Assembly (NCBI RefSeq): GCF_014897585.1
Contig: NZ_JABUXW010000016.1
Location: 50,035 to 114,034, forward strand
Length of the DNA: 64,000 bases
Direction: 5' to 3'
Source: Brachybacterium tyrofermentans
Lineage (GTDB): Bacteria > Actinomycetota > Actinomycetes > Actinomycetales > Dermabacteraceae
Part shown: piece by piece, positions 1 through 9,434 of the stretch
Position numbering within the stretch: position 1 is the first letter of the stretch
Layout of the letters: every line of letters starts with the position of its first letter
Program-made: the position numbers and the translations under genes
The notes under the pieces: generated by a model
Seen by the model: the letters and a program-made list of their open reading frames with translations, nothing else
Told to the model about the DNA's origin: nothing
Databases searched by the model: none

Positions 1-633
1 GACGGCGAACTCGGTCCCGCGGACCGTCTGCCCCCGGAGAAGGAGCTCGCCGAACGCATCGGCGTGAGCCGCAACTCCCTGCGCGAGGCCGTCAAGGCGC
101 TCTCGGTGATCCGCGTGCTCGACGTGCGCCAGGGGGATGGCACCTACGTCACCTCGCTCGCGCCGAGCGTGCTCGTGGAATCCCTGGGGTTCATCCTCGA
201 CCTGCACCAGGGGTCCGGCGAGGGACAGATCCTCGAGGTGCGGCGGCTGCTCGAGCCGACAGCTGTCGAGCAGGCCTGCTCGCATCTGAGCGAGCATGAC
301 TTCGAGCGCCTCGAGCAGCTCATGGTCGACCTCTCCGACCACTCCTCGGTCGAGGAGCTGGTGCAGGCGGACATCGACTTCCATCAGCTCATCACGAGTC
401 GCTGCCCCAACGCCTATCTCACCTCGATGCTCGAGGGCCTCGCGAGCGCGACCGCCCGGGCCCGGGTCTGGAGAGGACTCACGGAGGATGCCGCCGTGGA
501 GTCCACGCTCGCCGAGCACCGCCGCATCCTCGACGCGCTGAAGGCCGGTCGCGGAGATCTCGCGCGGGTGCATGCCGCCGCCCACATCGGTGGCGTCGAG
601 AGCTGGATCCAGAAGGGGACCACGGTCGTCTGA
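1..633 (+). CDS. FadR-subfamily GntR transcriptional regulator (5' end outside window)
   Basis: The reading frame is open from base 1, so the N-terminus is missing. The first visible residues carry the end of a GntR winged helix (RLPPEKELAERIGVSRNSLR), followed by an all-helical FCD effector domain with the spaced Asp/His residues (DIDFHQ, then AEHRR and AAAH) that bind a metal in this family. FadR-type regulators commonly repress sugar-acid catabolism, so a fuconate-type acid is a plausible inducer given the adjacent leftward fucose operon. It is convergent with the lactonase gene, 28 bases apart. The specific ligand is inference. Confidence 0.9.
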   Translation, partial: DGELGPADRLPPEKELAERIGVSRNSLREAVKALSVIRVLDVRQGDGTYVTSLAPSVLVESLGFILDLHQGSGEGQILEVRRLLEPTAVEQACSHLSEHDFERLEQLMVDLSDHSSVEELVQADIDFHQLITSRCPNAYLTSMLEGLASATARARVWRGLTEDAAVESTLAEHRRILDALKAGRGDLARVHAAAHIGGVESWIQKGTTVV

Positions 634-661
634 CCGACGTCGCGCCCGCCACCACCCGGAG

Positions 662-1609
662 TCAGGGCCTGTCGTCGGCCGCCCGCCGGTACACGCGCTC
701 CGCTGTGCCGTGCAGGACCAGCTCGCGGTCCTCGACCGGCAGCTCCGTCAGCAGCGCCAGCAGGTCGCCCGTCCCGGATCGGAGATCGAAGGGCACGGGG
801 GCGATCGGCCAGTCGCTGCCGAACATCAGCCGCTCCGGCCCGAAGAGGTCCAGGGCCAGGTCGACAGCGGCGCGGAGATCCTCGACAGCGGCGTACCCCT
901 GACCGCTCGTGGACAGGCCCGAGAGCTTCGCGACCGTCGTCCCGCACCCGGCGAAGCCCCGCAGGGCCTGCTCCCAGCGGGCCATCTCCCGTGCGTCCCC
1001 CAGCGGCGGCTTGCCGAGATGATCGAGCACCACGACCAGGTCGTCGACCTCGCCGGCGAGGCGGGTCGCCTGGTCGAGATGCCGAGGGTAGGCATCTGGG
1101 ACATCCAGCGGCAGCCCGCGGCCGGCGAGCAGCGCCAGACTCCCCCGGACCGCAGGCCGGTCCAGGAAGCCCGGATCCGGATCATCGTGGACGAGATGGC
1201 GCACGCCCACGACCCGGCGCATCATCGCGGCGTCGTCCAGCATCGTCGCGGTGTCCACGGGATCGGCGAGCGGCAGCCAGGCGACGACGTCGACCCGGTC
1301 CACGCTCCCCTGGCCTGCCTCGGCGTGCGCCTCGACGAGCTCTGCGGCGTCCAGCATCGCGCGGGTGTCCTCGAGCGTGTCATCGGCCTGCACCAGGACG
1401 ACGCGAGTGGTGCCGAGCGCGCCGTGCTGCGGGGCGACCTCCTCCCAACGGGCGTCGCGCCGCAGCGCCTCCGGCGCTCCCTCGAGCCAGCCGTACCCGC
1501 CGCCGGAGCGGTCCCACAGGTGCAGATGGGTGTCCGTGAGGCGGATGTCGGTGGGAACGGTGTCCGAGAGGTGGGCCCCCGTGCGACGGGCCTGCGCCGC
1601 CTCACGCAC
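662..1609 (-). CDS. Amidohydrolase-family lactonase, probable L-fucono-1,5-lactonase
   Basis: A COG3618-type metal-dependent hydrolase of about 315 residues. The N-terminal metal motif DTHLHLWD, the mid-protein VLDHLGKPP, the MFGSDWPI stretch with the C-terminal metal Asp, and the closing LHGTAERVYR are hallmarks of the family that hydrolyses sugar lactones. Predicted to open L-fuconolactone to L-fuconate in the cytoplasm. It is last in the leftward operon; the chosen GTG start overlaps the preceding aldo/keto reductase stop by 8 bases. An internal start nearer the DTHLHLWD motif is possible. Substrate is inferred from the operon. Confidence 0.82.
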   Translation of the reverse strand: MREAAQARRTGAHLSDTVPTDIRLTDTHLHLWDRSGGGYGWLEGAPEALRRDARWEEVAPQHGALGTTRVVLVQADDTLEDTRAMLDAAELVEAHAEAGQGSVDRVDVVAWLPLADPVDTATMLDDAAMMRRVVGVRHLVHDDPDPGFLDRPAVRGSLALLAGRGLPLDVPDAYPRHLDQATRLAGEVDDLVVVLDHLGKPPLGDAREMARWEQALRGFAGCGTTVAKLSGLSTSGQGYAAVEDLRAAVDLALDLFGPERLMFGSDWPIAPVPFDLRSGTGDLLALLTELPVEDRELVLHGTAERVYRRAADDRP

Positions 1610-2582
1610 CGATCTGCTCCCACAGCTCCTCGAGGATGACCTGGTCGATGCGCTCGATGTTCTGGCGCACCTGGTCCGCCGTGCGCATGCCCAGCACGAC
1701 CGAGGAGATCGCCGGGTGCCGCAGCGGGTAGCGGATCGCCAGGTCCGGCAGCTCGACCCCATGCTCCTCGGCGAGCGCGGCCAGCTCACGTGCTCGCTGC
1801 AGGAGGTCCTCGGGGGCGTCGCCGTACTCGTACTTCGCCGTATCGGGCACCACAGGTCGCGAGAGGATCCCGGAGTTGAACACCGAGACCGCCACGACCT
1901 CGACACCGTGCTCGAGGCATGCGGGCAGCAGCTCCGCCGCGGCCGGCTGCTCGAGCAGGGTGTAGCGCCCGGACATCATGACCACGTCGATCAGGCCGGT
2001 GCGTGCCGCGCGCGTGAGCACGCCGGCGTCCTTGGAGCCCACGCCGATGCGGCTGATGAGCCCTTCGTCGCGCATCGCGACGAGCGCGGCGAGCGCCTCG
2101 TCCATCGAGTGCTCCTCGGGCGCCTCCTCGGGGTCGTGGAGGTAGAGGATGTCCACGCTGTCCAGGCCCAGGCGTTCGAGCGAATCGGCGTGGCTGCGAC
2201 GGATGCCCTCCTCGGTCATGTCCCAGCGGCGCACGAAGTCGTTCGGCACGGCGAACTCGTTGTCCATGTCGTCACCGTCGCCGGGTCCGGGGACCAGCAG
2301 GCGGCCCACCTTCGTCGAGATCAGGTACTCCTCGCGGGGATACGGCGCCAGCAGCGCGCCGAGGCGCCGTTCGCTGGTGCCGACCCCGTAATGGGGCGCC
2401 GTGTCGTACATGCGGATGCCGCCCTCCCAGGCGGCCTCGACGGCGCCGCGGGCCTCCTCCTCGGTGGTGACGCGGAAGATGTTCCCGAGCTGGGCGGCGC
2501 CATAGCCGAGCTCCGGCAGGCGGGCCGGTCCGGGACGGCGGTGGCGGGCGGACTCGACGGGACCGGGAGTTGCGGACTCCAT
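1602..2582 (-). CDS. Aldo/keto reductase, probable L-fucose (D-threo-aldose 1-) dehydrogenase
   Basis: A 326-residue aldo/keto reductase. Catalytic residues of the AKR fold are visible in order: DTAPHYG (Asp and Tyr), ISTKVGR (Lys) and YLHDPEE (His). Within L-fucose loci this family oxidises L-fucose at C1 with NAD(P) to the lactone. The ATG at 2580-2582 is chosen because GGAG lies just upstream inside the end of the fucosidase gene. It is translationally packed between fucosidase (5-base gap) and lactonase (8-base overlap). Substrate is inferred from context; D-arabinose or L-galactose are alternative substrates for such enzymes. Confidence 0.83.
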   Translation of the reverse strand: MESATPGPVESARHRRPGPARLPELGYGAAQLGNIFRVTTEEEARGAVEAAWEGGIRMYDTAPHYGVGTSERRLGALLAPYPREEYLISTKVGRLLVPGPGDGDDMDNEFAVPNDFVRRWDMTEEGIRRSHADSLERLGLDSVDILYLHDPEEAPEEHSMDEALAALVAMRDEGLISRIGVGSKDAGVLTRAARTGLIDVVMMSGRYTLLEQPAAAELLPACLEHGVEVVAVSVFNSGILSRPVVPDTAKYEYGDAPEDLLQRARELAALAEEHGVELPDLAIRYPLRHPAISSVVLGMRTADQVRQNIERIDQVILEELWEQIGA

Positions 2583-2587
2583 GGGCT

Positions 2588-3943
2588 TCACTCCTCGAAG
2601 GTGGGGATCGGCGGGCTGCTCTGCGCGCCGGGGGCCTGATCGAACCACAGTTCGATCACCGGCAGCAGGACGTCCGGCCGACGGATGGGCAGGGTCATCG
2701 TCAGCACGTCGGAGCCGAGACCTGCCGGGGTCATGTTCATGGCCTGCTGGTCGGGATCGATCGTGCTCAGGGCGACCTCGGACCCATCATGCAGGAACCG
2801 AGCGAAGCGCACCGCTCCCGACAGGCCGGGCAGGTGGAGGTGCTGCATCGGCCAGGTCGTCAGGTGCACGTACAGCCGGTCCCCGCGCTGGGTGAGCACG
2901 GTCCCCTGCGGCGCAACCAGGCCATCGGCCGGGCCCGCTCCATGGACCGAGGCGGAGTGCAGGTCCATCCACTCCCCGATCCGGCGCAGGATCTCCCGGT
3001 CGGGCGACGAGACGGCTCCGCGGCCGTCGGGCCCGACGTTCAGCAGGAGGTTGCCGCCCTTGGCCACGGAGTCCACAAGCATCCGCACCAGCAGGTCGGG
3101 ACTCTTGTGGTCGTGGTTGTCGCGGTCATACCCCCAGGATCCGTTGGTGGTCTGGCAGACCTCCCAGCGCAGGGGATCGCCGCCTGAGGTGGCAATCGGG
3201 GCGGCCGGCTGGTACTGCTCGGGGGTGACGAGGTCGCCGGGGATGCCGAGCCGGTCGTTGACCACGCAGGTGGGCTGCAGCTCGCGCACCATCGCCAGCA
3301 GTGTCTCCGCATCCCAGTCCTCGGGGCCCTTGCCGTCCCGGTCAGGGTTGGTGAAGTCGAAGAAGAGGTAGTCGATCCTCCCGTAGTTCGTGAGCAGCTC
3401 CCGCACCTGGGCATGGAGGTACTTCCGATAGCGGCCCATGTCGCGGTGGGAATTCAGCTCCGCGGCGTCCTCCCGGTCGCGCAGCGGATGGCTGACATCG
3501 ATCGTGAAATCCGGATGCGCCCAGTCGAGCAGCGAGTGGTAGAAGCCGACGTGGAGGCCCTCGGCGCGCAGCGCGTCGACGAACTCGCGCACCAGATCGC
3601 GGCCGCAGACGTCCGGCGCCGAGTAGTCCGTGTGCTCCGTCTCGAACAGGCAGAATCCCTCGTGGTGCTTGGTGGTGAGCACGGCGTAGCGCATGCCGGC
3701 CTCGCGGGCCCGGCGGGCGATATCCGGGGCGTCGAACCGATCGGGATCGAAGAACTCCGTATAGCTGCTGTAGTCCTCGAGGGTGCGGTGCTCACGCGTC
3801 ATCGACCATTCGTGCCGCGCCGGGATCGCGTAGAGGCCGAAGTGCACGAAGAGCCCGAACCGGGCGTCGTCGAACCAGGCGTGAGGGTCGGCGTCGACGC
3901 CTTCGAGGCGCGACGCCGGCGAGGGTGCATCGATGCGGCTCAC
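2588..3943 (-). CDS. Alpha-L-fucosidase, glycoside hydrolase family 29
   Basis: A 451-residue GH29 enzyme releasing L-fucose from fucosides. The family motif [11 protein letters not shown] is near residues 90-100, and the expected nucleophile Asp lies in [10 protein letters not shown] near residue 196 (many GH29 members have WFDG here). No signal peptide is visible, so it acts in the cytoplasm on imported fucosides. Its GTG start forms a GTGA overlap with the fuconate dehydratase stop, so it is second in the operon. A second, clearly different GH29 enzyme lies at 11303-12625. Confidence 0.92.
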   Translation of the reverse strand: MSRIDAPSPASRLEGVDADPHAWFDDARFGLFVHFGLYAIPARHEWSMTREHRTLEDYSSYTEFFDPDRFDAPDIARRAREAGMRYAVLTTKHHEGFCLFETEHTDYSAPDVCGRDLVREFVDALRAEGLHVGFYHSLLDWAHPDFTIDVSHPLRDREDAAELNSHRDMGRYRKYLHAQVRELLTNYGRIDYLFFDFTNPDRDGKGPEDWDAETLLAMVRELQPTCVVNDRLGIPGDLVTPEQYQPAAPIATSGGDPLRWEVCQTTNGSWGYDRDNHDHKSPDLLVRMLVDSVAKGGNLLLNVGPDGRGAVSSPDREILRRIGEWMDLHSASVHGAGPADGLVAPQGTVLTQRGDRLYVHLTTWPMQHLHLPGLSGAVRFARFLHDGSEVALSTIDPDQQAMNMTPAGLGSDVLTMTLPIRRPDVLLPVIELWFDQAPGAQSSPPIPTFEE

Positions 3944-5241
3944 GGGAGGAGCTCCTTCCAGACCGGGCCGTCCGGGAAACGGTGGTCTGCGATCGACCCG
4001 GCGTGCATCCGGGCACCGATGCCGGGCTTCTCCGGCGGGAGATAGCGCCCGTGCTCAAGCCTCACGGGTTCGACGAAGTGCTCGTGGAGATGGTCGACAT
4101 GCTCGATTCGGCGATCCTCGAAGGAGCCGCTGATGGCCACGAAGTCGAGCATCGACAGGTGCTGGACCATCTCGCACAATCCCACTCCTCCTGCATGCGG
4201 GCAGACAGGGATCCCGAACTTGGCGGCCAGCAGCAGGATCGCAATGTTCTCGTGAACTCCCCCGACCCGCGTGGCGTCGATCTGCACGATATCCACCGCC
4301 CTCGCCTGGAGCAGCTGCTTGAACATGACGCGATTGTGCACGTGCTCGCCGGTAGCGACACGGATCGGCGCGATGCGCCGGCGGATCTCGGCGTGCGCGA
4401 GGATGTCATCAGGACTGGTCGGCTCCTCGATCCAGTACGGATCCTGGGGACGGAGGGCATTCATCCAGTTCTCGGCTTCCTGGACCCCCCAGCGCTGGTT
4501 GGCATCCGCCGCGATGGGGAAACCCTCCCCCAGCACCTTTCGGGCGATCGAGAAGCGCCGGATATCGTCGTCGAGATCCGCACCGACTTTCAGCTTGACC
4601 ATCTCGAAGCCGTCGTCCGCTGCTTCGCAGAGAAGTCGCTCGAGCTTCTGGTCGTCGTAGCCCAACCATCCGGGCGTCGTCGTGTACGCCGGGAACCCCT
4701 TCGCTTCGAGCTCCTCGATCCGCTCCGTGCGACCAGGGGCTGCACGTTCGAGGATCCCCAGCGCCTCCTCGCGCGTGAGGGCGTCCTCGAGGTACCGGAA
4801 GTCGACAAGATCGACGAGCTCACGGGGGGAGAGATCCGAGAGCACTCTCCACAGCGGCTTGTCCTCGCGGACGCAGCGCAGATCCCAGAGCGCGTTGATG
4901 ACCGCACCGATCGCCATCTGCATGACGCCCTTCTCCGGACCCAGCCAGCGCAGCTGGGAGTCGGCCGTCATCGCCGCACCCGCCGCTCCGACGTCACTCA
5001 GGACCTCGTCGACGTCCCGGTTGAGCAGATGATGCGATAACGCACGGATGGCCGCGCCCTGCACGTCGTTCCCGCGACCGATCGTGAAGACCAGACTCAC
5101 GCCGCTGTCGCCGTCGGAGGTCCCGATCTCGAGATAGGCGGCCGAATAGTCAGGGTCCTTGTTCATCGCATCGGAGCCGTCGAGCGAAGTCGACGTCGGG
5201 AACCGGACGTCGGTGACGTCGAGGGTCGTGAACGTGGGCAT
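3940..5241 (-). CDS. fucD: L-fuconate dehydratase, enolase superfamily (MR subgroup)
   Basis: A 433-residue enolase-superfamily protein that dehydrates L-fuconate to 2-keto-3-deoxy-L-fuconate using Mg2+. The [12 protein letters not shown] segment is typical of fuconate dehydratases. Catalytic and metal ligands appear in order: the KLK pair in [30 protein letters not shown] and the general-base His in [14 protein letters not shown] at 5239-5241 is preceded by AAGGAAG. It is the first gene of the leftward fucose operon. D-galactonate or L-rhamnonate dehydratase are less likely because of the two linked fucosidases. Confidence 0.88.
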   Translation of the reverse strand: MPTFTTLDVTDVRFPTSTSLDGSDAMNKDPDYSAAYLEIGTSDGDSGVSLVFTIGRGNDVQGAAIRALSHHLLNRDVDEVLSDVGAAGAAMTADSQLRWLGPEKGVMQMAIGAVINALWDLRCVREDKPLWRVLSDLSPRELVDLVDFRYLEDALTREEALGILERAAPGRTERIEELEAKGFPAYTTTPGWLGYDDQKLERLLCEAADDGFEMVKLKVGADLDDDIRRFSIARKVLGEGFPIAADANQRWGVQEAENWMNALRPQDPYWIEEPTSPDDILAHAEIRRRIAPIRVATGEHVHNRVMFKQLLQARAVDIVQIDATRVGGVHENIAILLLAAKFGIPVCPHAGGVGLCEMVQHLSMLDFVAISGSFEDRRIEHVDHLHEHFVEPVRLEHGRYLPPEKPGIGARMHAGSIADHRFPDGPVWKELLP

Positions 5242-5304
5242 CGAGTACTTCCTTGCAAGACGTGGGTCGTTGCGCCCGCGGCACGGACACCAACAAGACC
5301 TCGG

Positions 5305-5315
5305 ATGTCTGACGA
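5305..5315. promoter_or_regulatory. Candidate FadR/GntR-type operator
   Basis: ATGTCTGACGA fits the FadR-family pattern TnGTnnnACnA except at the first base. It directly abuts the -10 element of the leftward fucose operon promoter, where repressor binding would block initiation. A weaker similar site (TGGTCCAACAT) lies at 5426-5436 upstream of the rightward promoter. Confidence 0.4.
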
Positions 5316-5343
5316 GACTACCGCACTCCCAGTCCAGACCCAA
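5315..5343 (-). promoter_or_regulatory. Candidate promoter of the leftward fucose operon
   Basis: Read on the minus strand: -35 TTGGGT (5343-5338), a 17-base spacer, and -10 TAGTCT (5320-5315), about 74 bases before the fucD start codon. Confidence 0.4.
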
Positions 5344-5447
5344 GACCTGCACCCCCGATTCGCCGCCCGCAAAGCCCCAGGTCAGAGACACTCCGTCGAT
5401 GAGCCGTAATGCTAGATGACAGAAATGGTCCAACATCACTGAAAGTC

Positions 5448-5476
5448 TTGCCGCACCCATCGGGCCTATGTATTAG
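5448..5476 (+). promoter_or_regulatory. Candidate promoter of the rightward fucose-type ABC importer
   Basis: -35 TTGCCG (5448-5453), 17-base spacer, -10 TATTAG (5471-5476). The start codon of the first binding protein at 5525 has its own GAGGAG ribosome site. The whole divergent gap is 5242-5524. Confidence 0.45.
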
Positions 5477-5524
5477 TCCGTATGTTCCACCACACACATC
5501 CGGCGTACTGGCTGAGGAGTCTTC

Positions 5525-7351
5525 GTGAACGATCCCGACCGACCCACCTGCTCCTCGCACCCGTCGGCCCCCGCGGCCGACGGAGGACCCCAGCGCCGCA
5601 CCGGCAAGGTGTCCCGACGCGCCTTCCTGGAGCGCTCCGCGTCCTCGGGCGGTGCCGTGGTGATCACACCCGCGGTGCTGGCCGTTTGCAGCGGCGAGGA
5701 CGGCACGGAGGAGATCACGGGGGGCGACGACTACGCCCCCGGCAGCGCCGACCTCCAGGTGGAGATCGCACCCGAGATCGACGGCATCCTGTATCCCGAG
5801 GAGTACGTCGGCCCGCGTGCCCGCGAACTCGAACCGTTCGGCGACGGCACGACCGACTTCACCATCCTCAGCCAGACCGATCCTGAGCTCGACCTCGAGA
5901 CGAACTACTATTCGACGCTGGTCGAGGAGAAGACCGGGGTGAAGGCGACGTACGTGACCGTGCCTGCCGGTGAAGATGGCAAGACGAAGGTCAACGCGAT
6001 CGTGGCCAGCGGCGAGCTCCCCCACGCCCTGATGGTGGGTCAGGACATCTTCAACCCGTCGGAGATCAGCATCTACGGGCAGCAGGGACTGTTCATCCCG
6101 CTGGACAAGCTCATCGACGAGAACGCGCCGCACATCCTGGACATGTTCGACTCATTCCCCGATATGCGCCAGCAGTACACGGCTCCCGACGGGAAGCTCT
6201 ACGCCGTGCCGTCCATGAACGACTGCTACCACTGCAAGAGCGCCAACGTCCGCACCTGGATCAACCAGGACTTGCTGAAGGGCATCGGGGCGAGCGCCCC
6301 TGAGTCGCTCGAGGACTACGCCGCCGTGATGGACGAGTTCCGTGCCTACACGGGCAAACCCGACGGGTCGGTGATGACCACGACCGATGCCGACACCATG
6401 CTCCAGCTCTTCCAATTCTTCCTGGGGTCGTTCCTCGAGGTCCCCGACCTCTGGATGCGTCGCGCCGGGTCGACGCTCGAATGGCACCACCAGGATCCGG
6501 CCTTCCGAGAAGGCATCATCTGGATCCAGGAGCAGTTCGCCGCCGGGAACTTCGATCCCGGGATCTTCTCGAACACGGCTGAGCAGTACCAGAAGCTCGG
6601 CGACGGCGTCGACGGGCCCCGCTTCGGGGTCGGGTACGGATACTCCACCTACCAGTTCAGCAGCATCGCCGACTACACGGACCCCGACAGCGCCGCCCTG
6701 ATCATGACGCCGCTCGCCCCGATGGCCGGCCCGGGCGGAGTCCGCACCGCGCAGTGGGATCACTTCTCCTACGGCTACCTCAACTACGTCATCACCCCGG
6801 AGTGCCCCGACCCTGTGCAGCTGATCCGATGGGCCGACTACCAGTTCGAGCTGGGTCTGACCATCTCCGTCGGTCGCGGCGAACAGGGAACCGGCTGGGA
6901 GTATGCCTCCGAAGGCCAGAAGGGGATCGACAGCCAGCAGGCCGTGTACGAGGTGCTTCCGACGCCGGAGGATCTCAAGAACACGGCATGGCGCGAGTGG
7001 GGCCCGTTGTACAAGTCCATGTCGCAGCGCCACGGCGAGGCTGTCCAGGAGTCCAATCCGTCGGTCGAGCCGATCCTCTTCCGGGCAGCGGAGCTCTACG
7101 AACCCTTCGCCACACCGGAGGAATCAGGGGTGCCTCCCCTGGTCCTCGACATGGATCAGTCGGCACAGATCGGTGAGATCACCACCAATCTGGAGAGCCA
7201 TCTCAAGCAGACCATGGCGGCCTTCGGGACGGGTGCCAAAGACGCGAGCGACGACGCCGCGTGGGACGAGTACATCGCCACGGCGAAGGCTATCGGCATC
7301 GACGACTACGTCGAGATCCATCAGGCCGCGTACGACACCCAGAACGGATGA
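5525..7351 (+). CDS. Extracellular sugar-binding lipoprotein (LplA-type), fucose locus copy 1
   Basis: A 608-residue family-1 solute-binding lipoprotein. The export signal has a twin-arginine start (SRRAFL) near residues 30-35 and a lipobox LAVC with the lipidated Cys near residue 55. GTG start with GAGGAG upstream. Sequence resembles the second lipoprotein at 9435-11207 throughout (shared PEIDG or AEIDG, YVGP, EPFGDG, LPLDKLIDE blocks), including an unusual CYHC motif near residues 234-237. It precedes the two permease genes and should capture fucosides or fucosylated oligosaccharides outside the membrane. Ligand is inferred from context. Confidence 0.88.
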   Translation: MNDPDRPTCSSHPSAPAADGGPQRRTGKVSRRAFLERSASSGGAVVITPAVLAVCSGEDGTEEITGGDDYAPGSADLQVEIAPEIDGILYPEEYVGPRARELEPFGDGTTDFTILSQTDPELDLETNYYSTLVEEKTGVKATYVTVPAGEDGKTKVNAIVASGELPHALMVGQDIFNPSEISIYGQQGLFIPLDKLIDENAPHILDMFDSFPDMRQQYTAPDGKLYAVPSMNDCYHCKSANVRTWINQDLLKGIGASAPESLEDYAAVMDEFRAYTGKPDGSVMTTTDADTMLQLFQFFLGSFLEVPDLWMRRAGSTLEWHHQDPAFREGIIWIQEQFAAGNFDPGIFSNTAEQYQKLGDGVDGPRFGVGYGYSTYQFSSIADYTDPDSAALIMTPLAPMAGPGGVRTAQWDHFSYGYLNYVITPECPDPVQLIRWADYQFELGLTISVGRGEQGTGWEYASEGQKGIDSQQAVYEVLPTPEDLKNTAWREWGPLYKSMSQRHGEAVQESNPSVEPILFRAAELYEPFATPEESGVPPLVLDMDQSAQIGEITTNLESHLKQTMAAFGTGAKDASDDAAWDEYIATAKAIGIDDYVEIHQAAYDTQNG

Positions 7352-7412
7352 CACCGCTCCCGGCCCCCAGTGCTCCCGCACCCGCCGCGCCCGGAAGAGA
7401 GGTTCCCCCGAC

Positions 7413-8351
7413 ATGACAGCTCACGCCCCTCCCGCCCCCGCCGCGGAGAGTGCCCGTCGACGCATCAAGGACCCGAGATCGGACCGTGTCCTGAATGTCG
7501 TGCTCCTGGTGCTGCTGGCTCTGTTCACACTGACGATCGTCTATCCGTTCGTGTACATCATCAGTGCATCGCTCTCCAGCCCGACCGCCGTGTCCTCCGG
7601 CGAGATGTGGCTCTGGCCGGTCGGGTTCAGCCTGGACGCCTACCAGGCCGTCCTGGACTATCCGGCCATCACCCGCGGATTCCTCAACTCCCTGCTGTAC
7701 TCGGGCACCGCCATGCTGATCGGCACGGCGGCCACCGTGATGGGCGGCTACGCCCTCTCACGATCGGACCTCGTGGGTCGCAATGCCTTCACCCTCGTCT
7801 TCGTGCTCACGATGATGTTCTCCGGCGGCATGATCCCCACCTATCTCGTGGTCCGAGATCTGGGCATGCTCAACACGATCTGGGCGATGATCCTGCCGGG
7901 CGCGGTGAGCGTGTGGCAGCTGATCGTGACACGCACGTTCTTCCAGACCACGATCCCCCACGAGCTGCTCGAGTGCTCGCGGATCGATGGCGCGAGCGAC
8001 GTGCGGTTCTTCACCAGGATCGTGCTGCCTCTGTCCAAGCCGATCCTCGCAGTGAACCTGCTGCTCTACGGCGTGGCCACCTGGAACGCGTACTTCAACG
8101 GGCTGATCTACCTCACCGATGAGGACCTCTACCCGTTGCAGCTGGTCATGCGGAACATCCTCCTCGAGAACACCTTCGACCCCTCGAAGATGGTCGGTGC
8201 CAACCCCGACCGCATCGCGGAGATGCAGCAGCTGGCCGACAAGCTCAAATACTCCCTCATCATCATCGCGTCCGTCCCCCCGCTCATCGCCTATCCGTTC
8301 GTGCAGAAGCACTTCGTCAAAGGCATGATGATCGGTTCCCTGAAGGGTTGA
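7413..8351 (+). CDS. Sugar ABC transporter permease, YtcP/AraQ type
   Basis: A 312-residue membrane protein with six predicted transmembrane segments, beginning with VVLLVLLALFTLTIVYPFVY. The ATPase-docking EAA loop reads LLECSRIDGASDVRFFTRIVLPLSKP. The C-terminal GMMIGSLKG is typical of YtcP-like partners of LplB. It pairs with the next gene, whose ATG is 4 bases after this stop. No ATPase gene is in the operon. Confidence 0.9.
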   Translation: MTAHAPPAPAAESARRRIKDPRSDRVLNVVLLVLLALFTLTIVYPFVYIISASLSSPTAVSSGEMWLWPVGFSLDAYQAVLDYPAITRGFLNSLLYSGTAMLIGTAATVMGGYALSRSDLVGRNAFTLVFVLTMMFSGGMIPTYLVVRDLGMLNTIWAMILPGAVSVWQLIVTRTFFQTTIPHELLECSRIDGASDVRFFTRIVLPLSKPILAVNLLLYGVATWNAYFNGLIYLTDEDLYPLQLVMRNILLENTFDPSKMVGANPDRIAEMQQLADKLKYSLIIIASVPPLIAYPFVQKHFVKGMMIGSLKG

Positions 8352-8355
8352 GAAC

Positions 8356-9366
8356 ATGAGCACGGACCAGCAGACATTCGTCGACCAGCTACGGGTCGAC
8401 GACACCCCCACCCGACGCAGGAAGCGCTCGTCGCCCCCGGTCGCCGGACAACGCACCGTCCCTCTGTCGAAGAAGCTGAAGCGCTCCTGGCAGCTGTACC
8501 TGCTCCTCCTGCCAGCAGTCGTATGGGTCGTGCTGTTCGCGTACTGGCCGATGTACGGCATCCAGATCGCGTTCCGGGACTTCACCCCGGTCGGCGGAAT
8601 CACGGGATCGGACTGGGTGGGCCTGAAGCACATCGAGAAGTTCGTGACCAGCTACAACTTCTGGCCGCTGCTGAGCAACACGCTCATCCTGGCCTTCTAC
8701 GAGCTGATCGCGGGGTTCCCGATCCCGATCATCCTCGCCCTCGCGCTGAATGCGGTGCGCCAGAAGTACTTCTCGCGGATCGTCCAGCTGATCACCTACG
8801 CCCCGAACTTCATCTCCATCGTGGTCGTGGTCGGCATCCTCGTCATGCTGCTGGATCCGCAGATGGGCATCGTGCCCCACACCTTCGAGCTGCTGGGGCT
8901 CACCCCACCCGCGTTCCTCACCGATCCAGGCTGGTTCCGCCACACCTATGTGTGGTCGGGGATCTGGCAGACAGCCGGCTTCAGCGCCATCATCTATCTC
9001 GCCGCCCTGACCTCCGTGCCGCCCGAGCTGCACGAAGCAGCCAAGGTCGACGGCGCCACGCACGTCCGCCGCATGTGGCACATCGATGTGCCGGCGATCC
9101 TTCCCATCGCCATCGTCCTGATGATCCTCAATGTCGGATCGATCATGAGCGTCGGCTTCGAGAAGGTCCTCCTCATGCAGAACCCGCTGAACCTCACCAC
9201 GTCCCAGGTGATCGACACCTACGTCTACGAGGTCGGGCTGAAGAGCCCCATCCCCCAGTACAGCTACGCGACGGCCATCGGACTGTTCCGCAGCGTGGTC
9301 GGACTGATCCTGCTGGTCACGGTGAATTCCTTGGCCAAGCGCGTGACCAAGGCCGGATTGTTCTGA
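8356..9366 (+). CDS. Sugar ABC transporter permease, LplB type
   Basis: A 336-residue inner-membrane permease of the LplB branch, recognised by the start of the membrane domain (LYLLLLPAVVWVVLFAYWPMYGIQIAF) and the EAA loop ELHEAAKVDGATHVRRMWHI. A charged cytoplasmic N-terminal tail of about 45 residues precedes the first helix. Forms the heterodimeric channel with the upstream YtcP-type permease and delivers substrate bound by the flanking lipoproteins. Likely energised by the MsiK-type ATPase at 37085-38170. Confidence 0.9.
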   Translation: MSTDQQTFVDQLRVDDTPTRRRKRSSPPVAGQRTVPLSKKLKRSWQLYLLLLPAVVWVVLFAYWPMYGIQIAFRDFTPVGGITGSDWVGLKHIEKFVTSYNFWPLLSNTLILAFYELIAGFPIPIILALALNAVRQKYFSRIVQLITYAPNFISIVVVVGILVMLLDPQMGIVPHTFELLGLTPPAFLTDPGWFRHTYVWSGIWQTAGFSAIIYLAALTSVPPELHEAAKVDGATHVRRMWHIDVPAILPIAIVLMILNVGSIMSVGFEKVLLMQNPLNLTTSQVIDTYVYEVGLKSPIPQYSYATAIGLFRSVVGLILLVTVNSLAKRVTKAGLF

Positions 9367-9434
9367 CCTCCGTACCAGCTGTCGCCATCCGTTGTCACCA
9401 CCGACGCTCCACTCGACGAGACGAGGAACCACCC

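Noticed and set aside
1251..2639. 462-codon plus-strand frame across the lactonase and dehydrogenase genes
   Set aside because: Opposite two genes with clear catalytic motifs; composition is Arg/Ala/Gly-rich shadow sequence.
5482..5886. ATG at 5482 five bases after the TATTAG -10, a possible leaderless ORF
   Set aside because: It is out of frame with the binding-protein gene and runs through its signal peptide as a shadow; the real gene has its own GAGGAG and a Tat lipoprotein start.
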